A stretch of 64,000 nt of DNA from Bradyrhizobiaceae bacterium. Lineage in GTDB: Bacteria > Pseudomonadota > Alphaproteobacteria > Rhizobiales > Xanthobacteraceae. The translations under genes were made by a program, and so were the position numbers. This document shows positions 1 to 8,950 of the stretch, in pieces. The number at the start of each line of letters is the position of its first letter. The stretch's first letter is position 1. The notes beneath the pieces were generated by a model. That model was not told the DNA's origin, did no database searches, and was given only the letters and a program-made list of their open reading frames with translations. The stretch is taken from the NCBI GenBank assembly GCA_003963145.1, contig RXJJ01000009.1:255749-319748 (forward strand), in the 5' to 3' direction.

Positions 1-581
1 GCCTGAGTATAAAGAAACACGCCGTACAGGATGATCGTGACCACGCTGACGAAGCCGAGCTGCAGCTTGGAATAAACCGGGCCCGGGGTGGCCAGCGTAT
101 AATTCGGCAGGACGAGAGTGATCGTGGCAAGCACGGTGAGCACGCAAAGATAAACGTTCACACCGGTAATCTGGAAACCCTGTTCGCGGTATCGCAATCC
201 GCCCACAAGAATACATGCGCCGACGAGACCGTTACAGACGATCATGACCACGGCAAAGACGGTGTCGCGCGCCAGCGTCGGCACACCCTTCTCGCCCAGC
301 ATCAGCGTCGTGATGAGCGCCACTTCGATCACGGTCACGGACAGGGTCAAAAGCAAGGTGCCATAGGGCTCGCCGATCCGCTCGGCAATCATTTCGGCAT
401 GATGGACCGCCGCGAAAACCGTGCCGAACAGGATCACCAGCAGAACAACAGCGAAACCGTAGCCAGCAGCCGAGTGGGTAAAACCAACGCCGAGCGACGG
501 CACAAGGGTCGCCGCGAAAAGCAGAACGGCCAGCAAGGGGTAACCCCAGGCTGACCGTGGCATATTGGCTGATGCGCTCAT
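1..581 (-). CDS. chaA: Calcium:proton antiporter, ChaA family (partial, C-terminus beyond the left edge)
   Basis: A cation antiporter of the CaCA superfamily exchanging Ca2+ (or Na+/K+) for H+ across the inner membrane. About 193 codons are present, from ATG at 581 on the minus strand; the C-terminal half is missing because the window ends. Translation gives hydrophobic helices and the family signature around residues 53-85 (HHAEMIAERIGEPYG followed by TLSVTVIEVAL), which carries the conserved acidic residues of the alpha-repeat. It starts 30 bases after the pntB stop, so it may be cotranscribed with the transhydrogenase genes. Family assignment is firm; the ion cannot be told from sequence. 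Confidence 0.82.
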   Translation of the reverse strand, partial: MSASANMPRSAWGYPLLAVLLFAATLVPSLGVGFTHSAAGYGFAVVLLVILFGTVFAAVHHAEMIAERIGEPYGTLLLTLSVTVIEVALITTLMLGEKGVPTLARDTVFAVVMIVCNGLVGACILVGGLRYREQGFQITGVNVYLCVLTVLATITLVLPNYTLATPGPVYSKLQLGFVSVVTIILYGVFLYTQ

Positions 582-611
582 GAGGAATGCTTAGCGCATT
601 TTCGCGACAGG

Positions 612-2012
612 CTACATCGCCTTGACGATGTTTTCAGTCATCTTTTTCGCGTCACCCAGCAGCATCATCGTGTTGTCACGATAAAACAGCGGATTGTCGA
701 CACCGGCGTAACCGGACGCCAGCGAGCGCTTGATGAACATCACGGTGCCCGCCTTCCAGACCTGAAGCACAGGCATGCCGTAGATCGGCGACTTGGGGTC
801 TTCCTCGGCCGCCGGGTTGGTGACGTCGTTGGCGCCGATCACGAAGGCAACATCGGCCTGCGCGAATTCGGAGTTGATGTCCTCGAGCTCAAAGACCTCA
901 TCATAAGGGACGTTGGCTTCGGCCAGCAGCACGTTCATGTGGCCGGGCATGCGGCCCGCCACGGGATGAATGGCGTACTTCACCTCGACGCCCTCTTTCT
1001 TGAGGGTATCGGCCATCTCGCGCAGCGCGTGCTGCGCCTGCGCCACCGCCATGCCATAGCCCGGCACGATGATGACCTTCTGCGCGTTCTTCATGATGAA
1101 CGCCGCGTCGTCCGCCGAGCCGAGCTTGACCGGTTTGACTTCTCCGCCGCCGGCTGCTGCCGCGGCGCCGCTGTCGCCACCGAAGCCGCCAAGGATCACC
1201 GAGAAGAACGAGCGGTTCATCGCGTGGCACATGATGTAGGACAAGATCGCACCCGATGAGCCGACCAGCGCGCCGGTGATGATCAGCGCCGAATTGCCCA
1301 GCGTGAAGCCGATGCCCGCCGCCGCCCAGCCGGAATAGGAGTTCAGCATCGAGATCACGACCGGCATGTCGGCGCCGCCGATCGGGATAATGAGCAGCAC
1401 GCCGAGTGCGAGCGCGAGAATCGTGATCACCCAGAAGTCGATCGGGCTTTGCGAATCGACCAGACCGTAGATGAAGAACACCAGCGCCAGAGCGAGAACG
1501 ATATTGATGATGTGACGCGCCGGCAAAATGATCGGCGCGCCGCTCATGCGGCCCGAGAGTTTGGCGAACGCAATCACCGAGCCGGTGAAAGTCAGCGCGC
1601 CGATGGCGACGCCGAGCGACATTTCGATCAGGCTCTGGGTGTGGATGTTACCCGGCGTGCCGATACCGAAGGCGGCGGGCGCATAGAACGCACCGGCCGC
1701 GACCAGCACCGCGGCCATGCCGACCAGCGAGTGGAAGGCGGCGACGAGTTCGGGCATCGAGGTCATCGGCACGCGCCGCGCAATCACGGCGCCGATGCCG
1801 CCGCCGATGGCAACGCCCAGAACAACCAGAACCCACCCGACGATGCTCGCCGGCGGATGGGTTGCCAGCGTGGTGGCGACGGCGATGGCCATACCGGCCA
1901 TACCGAGGAAATTGCCCTGGCGCGAGGATGCGGGACTGGACAGACCGCGCAGCGACAGGATGAACAGCGAGCCTGCGATCAGGTACAGAAGTGCGGAAAG
2001 ATTGGCGCTCAT
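612..2012 (-). CDS. pntB: NAD(P) transhydrogenase subunit beta PntB
   Basis: Membrane subunit of the proton-translocating transhydrogenase, which uses proton-motive force to reduce NADP+ with NADH. The 466-residue product starts with a block of membrane helices (MSANLSALLYLIAG onward) and ends with the NADP(H)-binding domain III, visible as the glycine-rich VIIVPGYGMAVAQAQ stretch and the GANDVTNPAA segment. A longer reading frame exists upstream, but ATG at 2012 fits the family start and lies 13 bases after the pntAB stop. It is third in the pntAA-pntAB-pntB order typical of alphaproteobacteria. The identification is secure. Confidence 0.96.
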   Translation of the reverse strand: MSANLSALLYLIAGSLFILSLRGLSSPASSRQGNFLGMAGMAIAVATTLATHPPASIVGWVLVVLGVAIGGGIGAVIARRVPMTSMPELVAAFHSLVGMAAVLVAAGAFYAPAAFGIGTPGNIHTQSLIEMSLGVAIGALTFTGSVIAFAKLSGRMSGAPIILPARHIINIVLALALVFFIYGLVDSQSPIDFWVITILALALGVLLIIPIGGADMPVVISMLNSYSGWAAAGIGFTLGNSALIITGALVGSSGAILSYIMCHAMNRSFFSVILGGFGGDSGAAAAAGGGEVKPVKLGSADDAAFIMKNAQKVIIVPGYGMAVAQAQHALREMADTLKKEGVEVKYAIHPVAGRMPGHMNVLLAEANVPYDEVFELEDINSEFAQADVAFVIGANDVTNPAAEEDPKSPIYGMPVLQVWKAGTVMFIKRSLASGYAGVDNPLFYRDNTMMLLGDAKKMTENIVKAM

Positions 2013-2025
2013 CGACGGCCCCTGC

Positions 2026-2346
2026 TCACTTCTGCTTCTTCTTGTACATCGCCAGCATGCGCTGGGTGACAAGGAAGCCGCCAAAGATATTCACGCACGC
2101 AAAAATCAGCGCGATGAAACCGAAACCGCGCGCCCAGATCGGGCCGTTATCGTCGCCGACAAGGCCGACACCGACCGCGAGCAATGCGCCAACCACGATG
2201 ACCGAGGAAATCGCGTTGGTCACGCTCATCAGCGGCGTGTGCAGCGCGGGCGTCACCGACCACACCACGAAATAGCCGACGAACACGGCGAGAACGAAAA
2301 TCGACAACCGGAAGATAAACGGATCGACCGCCTCAATGGCATGCAT
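2026..2346 (-). CDS. pntAB: NAD(P) transhydrogenase subunit alpha part 2, PntAB
   Basis: Small membrane part of the alpha subunit, split from the soluble NAD(H)-binding part as in Rhodospirillum-type transhydrogenases. The 106-residue protein has three to four membrane helices and the conserved segment [19 protein letters not shown], which forms part of the proton channel region. It begins 12 bases after the pntAA stop and ends 13 bases before pntB, so the three genes form one transcription unit. Length and sequence are normal for the family. Confidence 0.95.
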   Translation of the reverse strand: MHAIEAVDPFIFRLSIFVLAVFVGYFVVWSVTPALHTPLMSVTNAISSVIVVGALLAVGVGLVGDDNGPIWARGFGFIALIFACVNIFGGFLVTQRMLAMYKKKQK

Positions 2347-2358
2347 GGCTGTGCTCCC

Positions 2359-3486
2359 TTATGCTTTCGGCTGGAAATTCGGGTGGATGACCGAGCCGTC
2401 CTTGGTCAGCGCGGTGGCCTTGACGAGTTCGTCGTCCCACTTCACGGCGAGCGACTTGCTCTCCTTGTCGATGAGCGTCTCGATGAAGGCCTGCAAATTC
2501 TTGGCGTAAAGATTCGAGGCCGACGCCGCGACCTTGCCCGCCAAATTCGGGAAGCCGACGATCTTCACCCCATCGACCTCGGCGATCTCGCCGGACTTGA
2601 CGCCCTCGACATTGCCGCCGCGCTCGACCGCAAGATCGACCAGCACCGAGCCCGGCTTCATCGACTTGACCATGTCGGCGCTCACGAGCTTCGGCGCCGG
2701 ACGGCCCGGGATCAGCGCCGTGGTAATGACGATGTCCTGCTTCTTGATGTGCTCGGCCGTCAGAGCGGCCTGCTTGGCCTGATACTCTTTCGACATTTCC
2801 TTGGCGTAGCCGCCCGCGGTCTCGGCCTGCTTGAATTCCTCGTCCTCGACCGCGATGAATTTCGCGCCGAGCGATTCCACCTGCTCCTTCACCGCGGGAC
2901 GCACGTCCGTCGCCGTGACGACGGCGCCAAGGCGTCGCGCGGTCGCGATCGCCTGAAGACCTGCGACGCCGACGCCCATCACAAACACCTTCGCGGCAGG
3001 GACGGTGCCGGCAGCCGTCATCATCATCGGGAACGCACGGCCGAAGGCTTCGGCAGATTCGATCACCGCACGATAACCGGCGAGGTTGGCCTGCGAGGAC
3101 AGAACGTCCATCACCTGCGCGCGGGTGATGCGCGGCATCAGTTCCATCGCGAAGGCTGACACGCCCGCATCGGCCATTGCCTTCAGCGCGGCGTCGTTGC
3201 CGTAGGGATCCATGATCGCGATGACGAGCGCGCCCTTCTTGTAGGTGGCGAGTTCGGAAGGCTCGGGCCGCTTCACCTTGATGACGATGTCGGCATCCTT
3301 CACCGCATCCGCGCTGACCGTTGCGCCCATCGCCTGATAATCCGCATCCAGCAGACCGGACTTGATGCCCGCGCCGGGTTCGATCGCAACATCGATGCCG
3401 AGCGACTTGAATTTCTTGACGGTATCCGGCGTCGCCGCCACGCGCGGTTCAGCCGCGTCGATTTCCTTGGCAATCGCAATCTTCAT
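2359..3486 (-). CDS. pntAA: NAD(P) transhydrogenase subunit alpha part 1, PntAA
   Basis: Soluble NAD(H)-binding domain I of the proton-translocating transhydrogenase, 375 residues. The N-terminus (MKIAIAKEIDAAEPRVAATP) and the Rossmann motif VMGVGVAGLQAIATARRLGAVV are typical of the alanine dehydrogenase/PntAA fold. The RQD loop region is seen around residues 120-135 as SSQANLAGYRAVI. It heads the pnt operon, about 164 bases after an aa3-type oxidase subunit IV gene on the same strand. The enzyme supplies NADPH for biosynthesis and redox defence. Confidence 0.95.
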   Translation of the reverse strand: MKIAIAKEIDAAEPRVAATPDTVKKFKSLGIDVAIEPGAGIKSGLLDADYQAMGATVSADAVKDADIVIKVKRPEPSELATYKKGALVIAIMDPYGNDAALKAMADAGVSAFAMELMPRITRAQVMDVLSSQANLAGYRAVIESAEAFGRAFPMMMTAAGTVPAAKVFVMGVGVAGLQAIATARRLGAVVTATDVRPAVKEQVESLGAKFIAVEDEEFKQAETAGGYAKEMSKEYQAKQAALTAEHIKKQDIVITTALIPGRPAPKLVSADMVKSMKPGSVLVDLAVERGGNVEGVKSGEIAEVDGVKIVGFPNLAGKVAASASNLYAKNLQAFIETLIDKESKSLAVKWDDELVKATALTKDGSVIHPNFQPKA

Positions 3487-3650
3487 AAAGCCTCCCGCGA
3501 CCGAGCGCCCGCGTATGACTGGCCCGATCCCCGCGCGGCGAACCGTCGCGGCCGATGAGCCGAATTCAGAACCAATGGATATTCAGGGACCAAACAGATG
3601 CGGCACAAGCAAAGGTCCGTCAACGATGACAGGCCTGGCTCGCGCAGCGA

Positions 3651-3800
3651 TCAGAGAAGGAAAATCGCCATCAGAACGAGGATCGTGACGACACCGATGG
3701 TGCCGTATTTGGTCATCGCCAGAAACGATTCATAGGCCTGCTCGTGCGCGGGATAATCCATCCCGTCTGCAGTCGTGTAGGCCACCTCGCTATGATCCAT
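3651..3800 (-). CDS. aa3-type cytochrome c oxidase subunit IV
   Basis: A 49-residue single-helix protein of the bacterial aa3 cytochrome oxidase subunit IV family, which associates with the oxidase in the inner membrane. The start MDHSEVAYTTADGMDYPAHE, followed by one C-terminal transmembrane helix (GTIGVVTILVLMAIFLL), matches the family pattern. The frame is open further upstream, but ATG at 3800 has a GGAGGG ribosome-binding site and gives the family length. It lies just upstream of pntAA on the same strand, away from the main oxidase genes, which are not in this window. Confidence 0.85.
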   Translation of the reverse strand: MDHSEVAYTTADGMDYPAHEQAYESFLAMTKYGTIGVVTILVLMAIFLL

Positions 3801-3944
3801 TATTCCCTCCAGCCTTGGTATACCAACGTCGCAATACCGCAATCGAAACAGCAGAGCAACGACGCCGAACATTTATCGCAGCGCAATATTTCGCGCCACC
3901 GCAATCCTGCCGGAAACTCGACCAGTTTGCCCTGTCGGGCAGCA

Positions 3945-5819
3945 TTATTTCATGGTTTCCAGCTCGTCGATCATGCGCTCGATGACCGACAGACCGCCGT
4001 CCCAGAACGTCGGGTCCTTTGCATTCAAACCGAACGGCGCAAGCAGTTCGGAATAATGCTTGGTGCCCCCGGCCGCGAGCATGTCGAGATAGCGCTCGGC
4101 GAACCCCTGCGAGGCATTTTCGTAAACCGCATAGAGGGAGTTCACGAGGCAGTCGCCGAACGCATAGGCGTACACATAGAACGGCGAATGGATGAAATGC
4201 GGAATATACATCCAGAACGTTTCATAGCCCGGCTTGATGTCGATCGCGGGACCGAGGCTTTCGCCCTGAACGCCGAGCCAGATTTCCCCGATGCGCTGCG
4301 CGGTCAATTCGCCCTGACGGCGCTCGATATGAATCGCCCGCTCGAATGAATAGAACGCGATCTGGCGGACCACCGTGTTGATCATGTCCTCCACCTTGCC
4401 GGCGAGCAGCGCCTGACGCTGCCTGGCGTTCTTCGTTTGCGCCAGCAGACGCTTGAAGGTCAGCATCTCGCCGAACACGCTCGCGGTCTCGGCCAGCGTT
4501 AGCGGCGTCGGCGCCATCAGCGCACCGTTCTTCGCGGCGAGCACCTGATGCACGCCGTGGCCGAGTTCGTGCGCGAGCGTCATGACGTCGCGCGGCTTGC
4601 CCTGATAGTTCAGCAGGACATACGGATGCGCCGAGGGCGTGGTCGGATGTGAGAATGCACCCGGCGATTTGCCCGGACGCACCGGCGCGTCGATCCAGCG
4701 ATCGTCGAAAAAACGTTCCGCGATACTCGCCATGCGCGGCGAAAATTCACCGTAGGCTTTGAGCACGGTATTCTTGGCTTCGCTCCAGCCGATGCTGCCG
4801 GTCGCCGCGAAGGGCAGCGGCGCGTTGCGGTCCCAGTGCGGCAGAGTCTTCTTTTTGAACCACCTTGCCTTCAGAGCATAATAGCGATGCGAGATACGCG
4901 GATAGGCGGCGCGAACGGACGCCACCAGCGCATCGACCACTTCGCGCTCGACGCGGTTGGCGAGGTGGCGGGAATCCGCAACGTCCTGGAAACCGCGCCA
5001 GCGGTCGGAGATTTCCTTGTCCTTGGCGAGCGTGTTGGTGACCAGCGCGAAGGTGCGCTCGTTGTCCTTGAACGTCTTCGCCAGCGCCTGCGCCGCCGCC
5101 TTGCGTTTGTCGCCCGAACGATCCTGCAGAAGATTGAGCACGGGCTCGATCGCCAGTTCCTTTCCTCCGACCTTGAAGCGCAGCGCCGAAATGGTCTGGT
5201 CGAACTGCCGGTTCCACGCCCCGTAGCTGGTGGTCGACTTCTCATGAAAGAGCTGCTCGACGCGGTCCTCGAGCTGATATGGCTTGTCCTTGCGGATATC
5301 CTCGATCCACGGGCGGTAATGACCGAGCGCGGGCGCCTGCATCGCGCGCTCGATCACATCATCGCCGATGCGGTTGAGTTCGAGCGTGAAGAACAACAGA
5401 TGCGTTGAGGCATTGGTGATGCGCTCGGACACGTCGCCATAGAACTTCGATATTGCGGGATCGACGGTGTCGCCGGCGTGGATCAGGCCGGCAAAGGAAA
5501 TCAGGCGCCCGGCGAGATCGTCGATGGCCTCATAAGCCTTCACCGCCTCTGCAAGCCACGCGCCGCCATCTTCTTTTGCAATTTCGCTGGCGATCTTGCC
5601 CTTGTAAGCCGTCTCGAACGCCGCGCAGTCGGCATCGAGCTTGTCGAGATCGCGCGAGACTTCCGGAGCGCCGATCGAAGGATAGAGATCCGCCAGGTTC
5701 CATTCCGGCAATTTGGCCGCGCCAACTTTGCTCGTTGCGGCTTTCGCTGCCGGTGATTTACCAGCGGCTTTCGGCTTGACGGATTTTTGTTTGACGGCGG
5801 CGGCGGAACGACGGGCCAT
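3945..5819 (-). CDS. pepF: M3 family oligoendopeptidase F
   Basis: Cytoplasmic zinc metallopeptidase that degrades oligopeptides. The product is 624 residues when started at ATG 5819; an in-frame extension to 5927 looks non-coding. The zinc-binding HELGH sequence is at residues 417-421 (H417, E418, H421), inside the M3 context LAHELGHGVHQ. The first 40 residues are basic and Ala/Lys-rich, probably a disordered tail rather than a signal peptide. Preceding helical segments match oligoendopeptidase F. It stands alone, separated from pnt and the receptor gene by intergenic DNA. Confidence 0.92.
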   Translation of the reverse strand: MARRSAAAVKQKSVKPKAAGKSPAAKAATSKVGAAKLPEWNLADLYPSIGAPEVSRDLDKLDADCAAFETAYKGKIASEIAKEDGGAWLAEAVKAYEAIDDLAGRLISFAGLIHAGDTVDPAISKFYGDVSERITNASTHLLFFTLELNRIGDDVIERAMQAPALGHYRPWIEDIRKDKPYQLEDRVEQLFHEKSTTSYGAWNRQFDQTISALRFKVGGKELAIEPVLNLLQDRSGDKRKAAAQALAKTFKDNERTFALVTNTLAKDKEISDRWRGFQDVADSRHLANRVEREVVDALVASVRAAYPRISHRYYALKARWFKKKTLPHWDRNAPLPFAATGSIGWSEAKNTVLKAYGEFSPRMASIAERFFDDRWIDAPVRPGKSPGAFSHPTTPSAHPYVLLNYQGKPRDVMTLAHELGHGVHQVLAAKNGALMAPTPLTLAETASVFGEMLTFKRLLAQTKNARQRQALLAGKVEDMINTVVRQIAFYSFERAIHIERRQGELTAQRIGEIWLGVQGESLGPAIDIKPGYETFWMYIPHFIHSPFYVYAYAFGDCLVNSLYAVYENASQGFAERYLDMLAAGGTKHYSELLAPFGLNAKDPTFWDGGLSVIERMIDELETMK

Positions 5820-5954
5820 TGGATCACTCGAATGCTGGGGGACGTGAGAAGGGCGGGATCGCGTTATCCGATAAAAATAAGCGCGTTCGCCGCGCGCCGC
5901 AACGCGCAATGCCGCACCAATATTCACCGAAATGACACTATGAGATGAGCCAGC

Positions 5955-8312
5955 TCAAAAATTTCCGGCAACCGTCAGCCGCACAGCCAGCGGTTCGACC
6001 GGATGCAGAACACGGTCCATGACGCCGTTGGCGCACACTGCCGCGGGCGGCGGCGAAGCGCTCTGGCACGCCGTGAACAGGGAGTCCGTCTTCAGAAACG
6101 AGCCATACGCGTAGGTGATCTGATCGGACTTGCTGTCGGTGAGGTTGAGGCCTTCGAGCTTGACGCTCCAGCCATTATCGAAGGTGTAGCCGATCTGCCC
6201 GTTCAGAAGCCCCGTAGCGGGCGACATAAAGGCGCCGTCTTCCGTCAGCGGACGCGGCCCGAAATAGCGGTAGCGCAGCGAGGAGAACCAGCCGGTTTTT
6301 TCGCCGAAACGTATCCCCGCCGACGCCACGATGTTCGGGGCGCCGGGAATGAAGTTGCCCGGCGCATTGCCGATTTGCGCCTGCGGATAACCCGCAAGCG
6401 ACTCATAAAGAGCGGCCTGCTCGGAGTCGTAACCCTTGAAGCGCGCGCGCGTCATCGCAAGATCGCCGTCGAGTGAGAGCCAGGACACCGGCTTGTAGCT
6501 GTTGGTCAATTCGAACCCCACACGCCGGCTCGGACGGCTGGCCTCGGTATCGCCGGCGTCACCGGAAAAAAGGATCTCGGACGCCGAATCCAGAATGAAG
6601 AAACTCAGCGTGCTTTCGAGCCCGGGGACGGCCTTGGTGCGGATGCCAACCTCCGCGCCCTGCGTTCTCACCAGAAACGGCGAAGGCGCAAGAGGGGAGC
6701 CCTCCGACCCATCGGTCGTCGGCGTTTGTGTTATGGTCACGCCGCGCGCGTCGTTGCTGTGAAAGCCCTGACCGGCATTGATGTAAAATTCGGTCTTGGC
6801 GAACGGGCCGAACACGATGCCGGCCTTCGGCGTGCCGATCCCGGCCCTCGCCTTGCCCGAATTCGCCGCGTCGAAAATGGAATCGACATTGGCGTTATAA
6901 TAGTCGCCGCGATAGCCCACATAGGTGCGGAGCCAGTCGGTCCAGTGCAGCGTATTCTGGATGTAAACGCCGACGCTGCCCTCCTGCACGCGGTCCTTGC
7001 GGGTGTAGGAGAGAAACTGGCGCGCGACCGTGTTGGTCAGATCGAGCTTGATGTTGTCGTAGCGGCTCTGAAGCCCGATTTCGGTTTCCATCGGCAGGCC
7101 CGCAAAAGTGCCGTTGAACGTCTGCGAGGCATTCACGCCGCCGAGAACGCGATCGTCGTGCTGGTGAAACTGGTCGCCGTTGATTGGGTCGGTCAGGAAG
7201 TAAGTGAAATTGTTCCAGAGATTGAGCGAACTCTTGATGGCGTAGAAACTGACTTTTGAAGCGCCGGTATCGCCGGTCTGCGCCCATTTGCCCGAGATTG
7301 AAAAGCGGTCGGAGTTGCCGCCATCGGTCGGATCGAGCGCACCGTAAAGACCGATCTGGCCGGACGTGATCGCCCGCAGCGGGATCTGGTCTGTGGAATT
7401 CCATTTGTTGGCGTAGGCCATGCCGGTCAGCGAGAAACCGTTCTCCACCGTTCCTTGCGAATAGCGAATGACGGCGTTGAGCTTTCTCAAATCGTCCGGA
7501 TTGGACCATGGGCCGTTATAGGTGTTCACCTCGCCTGCAATCAGCAGGTTGCCGTCGCCGACGGGCTGTGAGGTGATGCCGAGCCCGCGCCAGTAACCGA
7601 AACTGCCGGCGGTCACCTTCGCCAGCGACGCGGGACCCGCGCCGCGCAAGCTGTCCAGCAGATTGATGCGCGCGACGCCAACCGACGAGAAGTCGCCTTC
7701 ATCGGCGAAATAAGGCCCCTTCTTGACGAGGATGGAATCGATCAACTCCGGAATCAGGAAGTTGAGATCGGCATAGCCCTGACCGTGCGCGTGGGTGCGC
7801 ATATTCACCGGCATATCGTCGACGTAAATCGCGAAATCGGTGCCGTGGTCGAGATTGAAGCCACGCAGAAAATACTGGTTGGCCTTGCCGTCGCCGCTGT
7901 GCTGAGTGACGATCAGTCCGGGCACGATCTCCAGGGCCTCCGCCGGCCTTGAAAAGACGCGCGCATTGACCTCCTGACCGGTCGCGGTGAATGAACTTGC
8001 CGAAGTCGCGGAGGCCGATGGCGGCGCTGGCCCCGAGTTGCCCGGCGCCTGCCCTCCCACCAATCCCTGCGCCGGCTGCTGGGTGGTTTGCGTCGCAGTC
8101 CGTTTTTTTGGTTTTCGAGATGTCGAAGAGGTCGGATGCGACCGGCCGGTCACAGGTCTGTCGGGGGTTACGATGACGGGCGGCAGACTTTCGGACGGCT
8201 GAGCCAGGATTTTTCCCGGCAAAGCCATGCATAGCGCACCCAAAACCGCAGGCATGCTTATCCGAAAACAACGCGAAACCCGCGCGTTGCGTAAACACTT
8301 CAGATCAAACAC
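5955..8312 (-). CDS. TonB-dependent outer-membrane receptor, probable nickel receptor under NikR control
   Basis: A 785-residue outer-membrane active transporter. It has an N-terminal signal peptide (hydrophobic stretch ending near ILAQ), a TonB-box-like LPPVIVT, a low-complexity Ser/Pro/Thr linker, a plug domain (RPAEALEIVPGLIVTQHSG and the RTHAHGQGYADLN segment) and a long beta-barrel ending in phenylalanine. GTG at 8312 is the start used here; ATG at 8255 would give a shorter signal peptide and is possible. It is transcribed away from nikR, and the only recognisable operator between them is a NikR-type site at 8366-8393. Nickel as substrate is inferred from this context; the receptor sequence alone does not show it. 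Confidence 0.85.
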   Translation of the reverse strand: MFDLKCLRNARVSRCFRISMPAVLGALCMALPGKILAQPSESLPPVIVTPDRPVTGRSHPTSSTSRKPKKRTATQTTQQPAQGLVGGQAPGNSGPAPPSASATSASSFTATGQEVNARVFSRPAEALEIVPGLIVTQHSGDGKANQYFLRGFNLDHGTDFAIYVDDMPVNMRTHAHGQGYADLNFLIPELIDSILVKKGPYFADEGDFSSVGVARINLLDSLRGAGPASLAKVTAGSFGYWRGLGITSQPVGDGNLLIAGEVNTYNGPWSNPDDLRKLNAVIRYSQGTVENGFSLTGMAYANKWNSTDQIPLRAITSGQIGLYGALDPTDGGNSDRFSISGKWAQTGDTGASKVSFYAIKSSLNLWNNFTYFLTDPINGDQFHQHDDRVLGGVNASQTFNGTFAGLPMETEIGLQSRYDNIKLDLTNTVARQFLSYTRKDRVQEGSVGVYIQNTLHWTDWLRTYVGYRGDYYNANVDSIFDAANSGKARAGIGTPKAGIVFGPFAKTEFYINAGQGFHSNDARGVTITQTPTTDGSEGSPLAPSPFLVRTQGAEVGIRTKAVPGLESTLSFFILDSASEILFSGDAGDTEASRPSRRVGFELTNSYKPVSWLSLDGDLAMTRARFKGYDSEQAALYESLAGYPQAQIGNAPGNFIPGAPNIVASAGIRFGEKTGWFSSLRYRYFGPRPLTEDGAFMSPATGLLNGQIGYTFDNGWSVKLEGLNLTDSKSDQITYAYGSFLKTDSLFTACQSASPPPAAVCANGVMDRVLHPVEPLAVRLTVAGNF

Positions 8313-8365
8313 AGTCGGCCCCCAAATCCGCCCGGCGGCGGACCGGAAAGCATCCTTTCAGGCGA

Positions 8366-8393
8366 GTATGATGACGTCAATAAAACATCATAC
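8366..8393. promoter_or_regulatory. NikR operator between the receptor gene and nikR
   Basis: The site reads GTATGA, 16 bases, TCATAC, exactly the half-sites and spacing known for the Escherichia coli NikR operator of the nik operon. The dyad extends to 8-bp arms, GTATGATG and CATCATAC. It lies 42 bases before the nikR start and 54 bases before the receptor start. A TACAAT hexamer at 8391-8396 overlaps its edge and could be the nikR -10 box, so binding would repress both directions. Confidence 0.92.
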
Positions 8394-8434
8394 AATCGAA
8401 TTTCACTGGCCGGCAGAGCGAACAGGAGCATCTG

Positions 8435-8875
8435 ATGAACCGCGTCACCATAACTCTCGATGACGACCTGCTCGGCGAGATCGACGCGCTCGTCACCGAG
8501 CACGGCTACCAGAATCGCTCGGAAGTCATTCGCGACCTGGCGCGCGCCGGCCTTGCGCAAAAGAACGATGGCATCGGCGACGGCAAGGAATGCGTCGGGG
8601 CGCTGGTCTATGTTTACGATCACGCGGCGAGAAACCTGTCGCACCGCCTGATCGAAACCGCGCACGCCCATCACGACATCGCCATCGCCACCATGCACGT
8701 GCATCTTGACGATGCCTCATGCCTGGAAATCACTGCGCTGAAGGGCAATCGCAGCGACATTCAGCATTTCGCCGACCACGCCATCGCCGAACGCGGTGTA
8801 CGCTATGGCCGCGTCATCGTGATTCCGACGCAGGCCGAAGCAGGTCCCACCAGGATCGCGCACCGGCATCGCTAG
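8435..8875 (+). CDS. nikR: Nickel-responsive transcriptional regulator NikR
   Basis: A ribbon-helix-helix repressor with a C-terminal ACT-like nickel-sensing domain, 146 residues. The N-terminal strand MNRVTITLDDDLLGEIDAL and the helices to about residue 45 form the DNA-binding domain. The high-affinity nickel ligands of E. coli NikR are all conserved, shifted by one: His77, His88, His90 and Cys96 (THVH-type MHVHLDDASC). An AGGAG site lies just upstream of ATG 8435. It is divergent from a TonB-dependent receptor and separated from it by a matching operator, so it likely represses the receptor and itself when nickel is plentiful. The family call is very secure. Confidence 0.97.
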   Translation: MNRVTITLDDDLLGEIDALVTEHGYQNRSEVIRDLARAGLAQKNDGIGDGKECVGALVYVYDHAARNLSHRLIETAHAHHDIAIATMHVHLDDASCLEITALKGNRSDIQHFADHAIAERGVRYGRVIVIPTQAEAGPTRIAHRHR

Positions 8876-8892
8876 GAACAAACGCTGCGATC

Positions 8893-8907
8893 TTAACAAG
8901 CTCTTAA
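8893..8907. promoter_or_regulatory. CtrA-type box upstream of the sigma-54 response regulator
   Basis: TTAA, 7 bases (CAAGCTC), TTAA: the full consensus of the alphaproteobacterial cell-cycle regulator CtrA. It lies 43 bases before the TTG start of the TacA-like gene, a position suited to a promoter. No other exact TTAA-N7-TTAA was noticed in the intergenic regions examined. Binding is inferred. Confidence 0.6.
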
Positions 8908-8950
8908 GTCTCTTCGACCACATTGCCCCAATTCGGGACAGGAGAGTCGA

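Noticed and set aside
1449-3159. Long plus-strand reading frames opposite the pnt genes, including one of 480 codons.
   Set aside because: They lie antisense to clear pntB, pntAB and pntAA genes, are rich in Arg/His/Asp as expected of high-GC antisense frames, and match no family.
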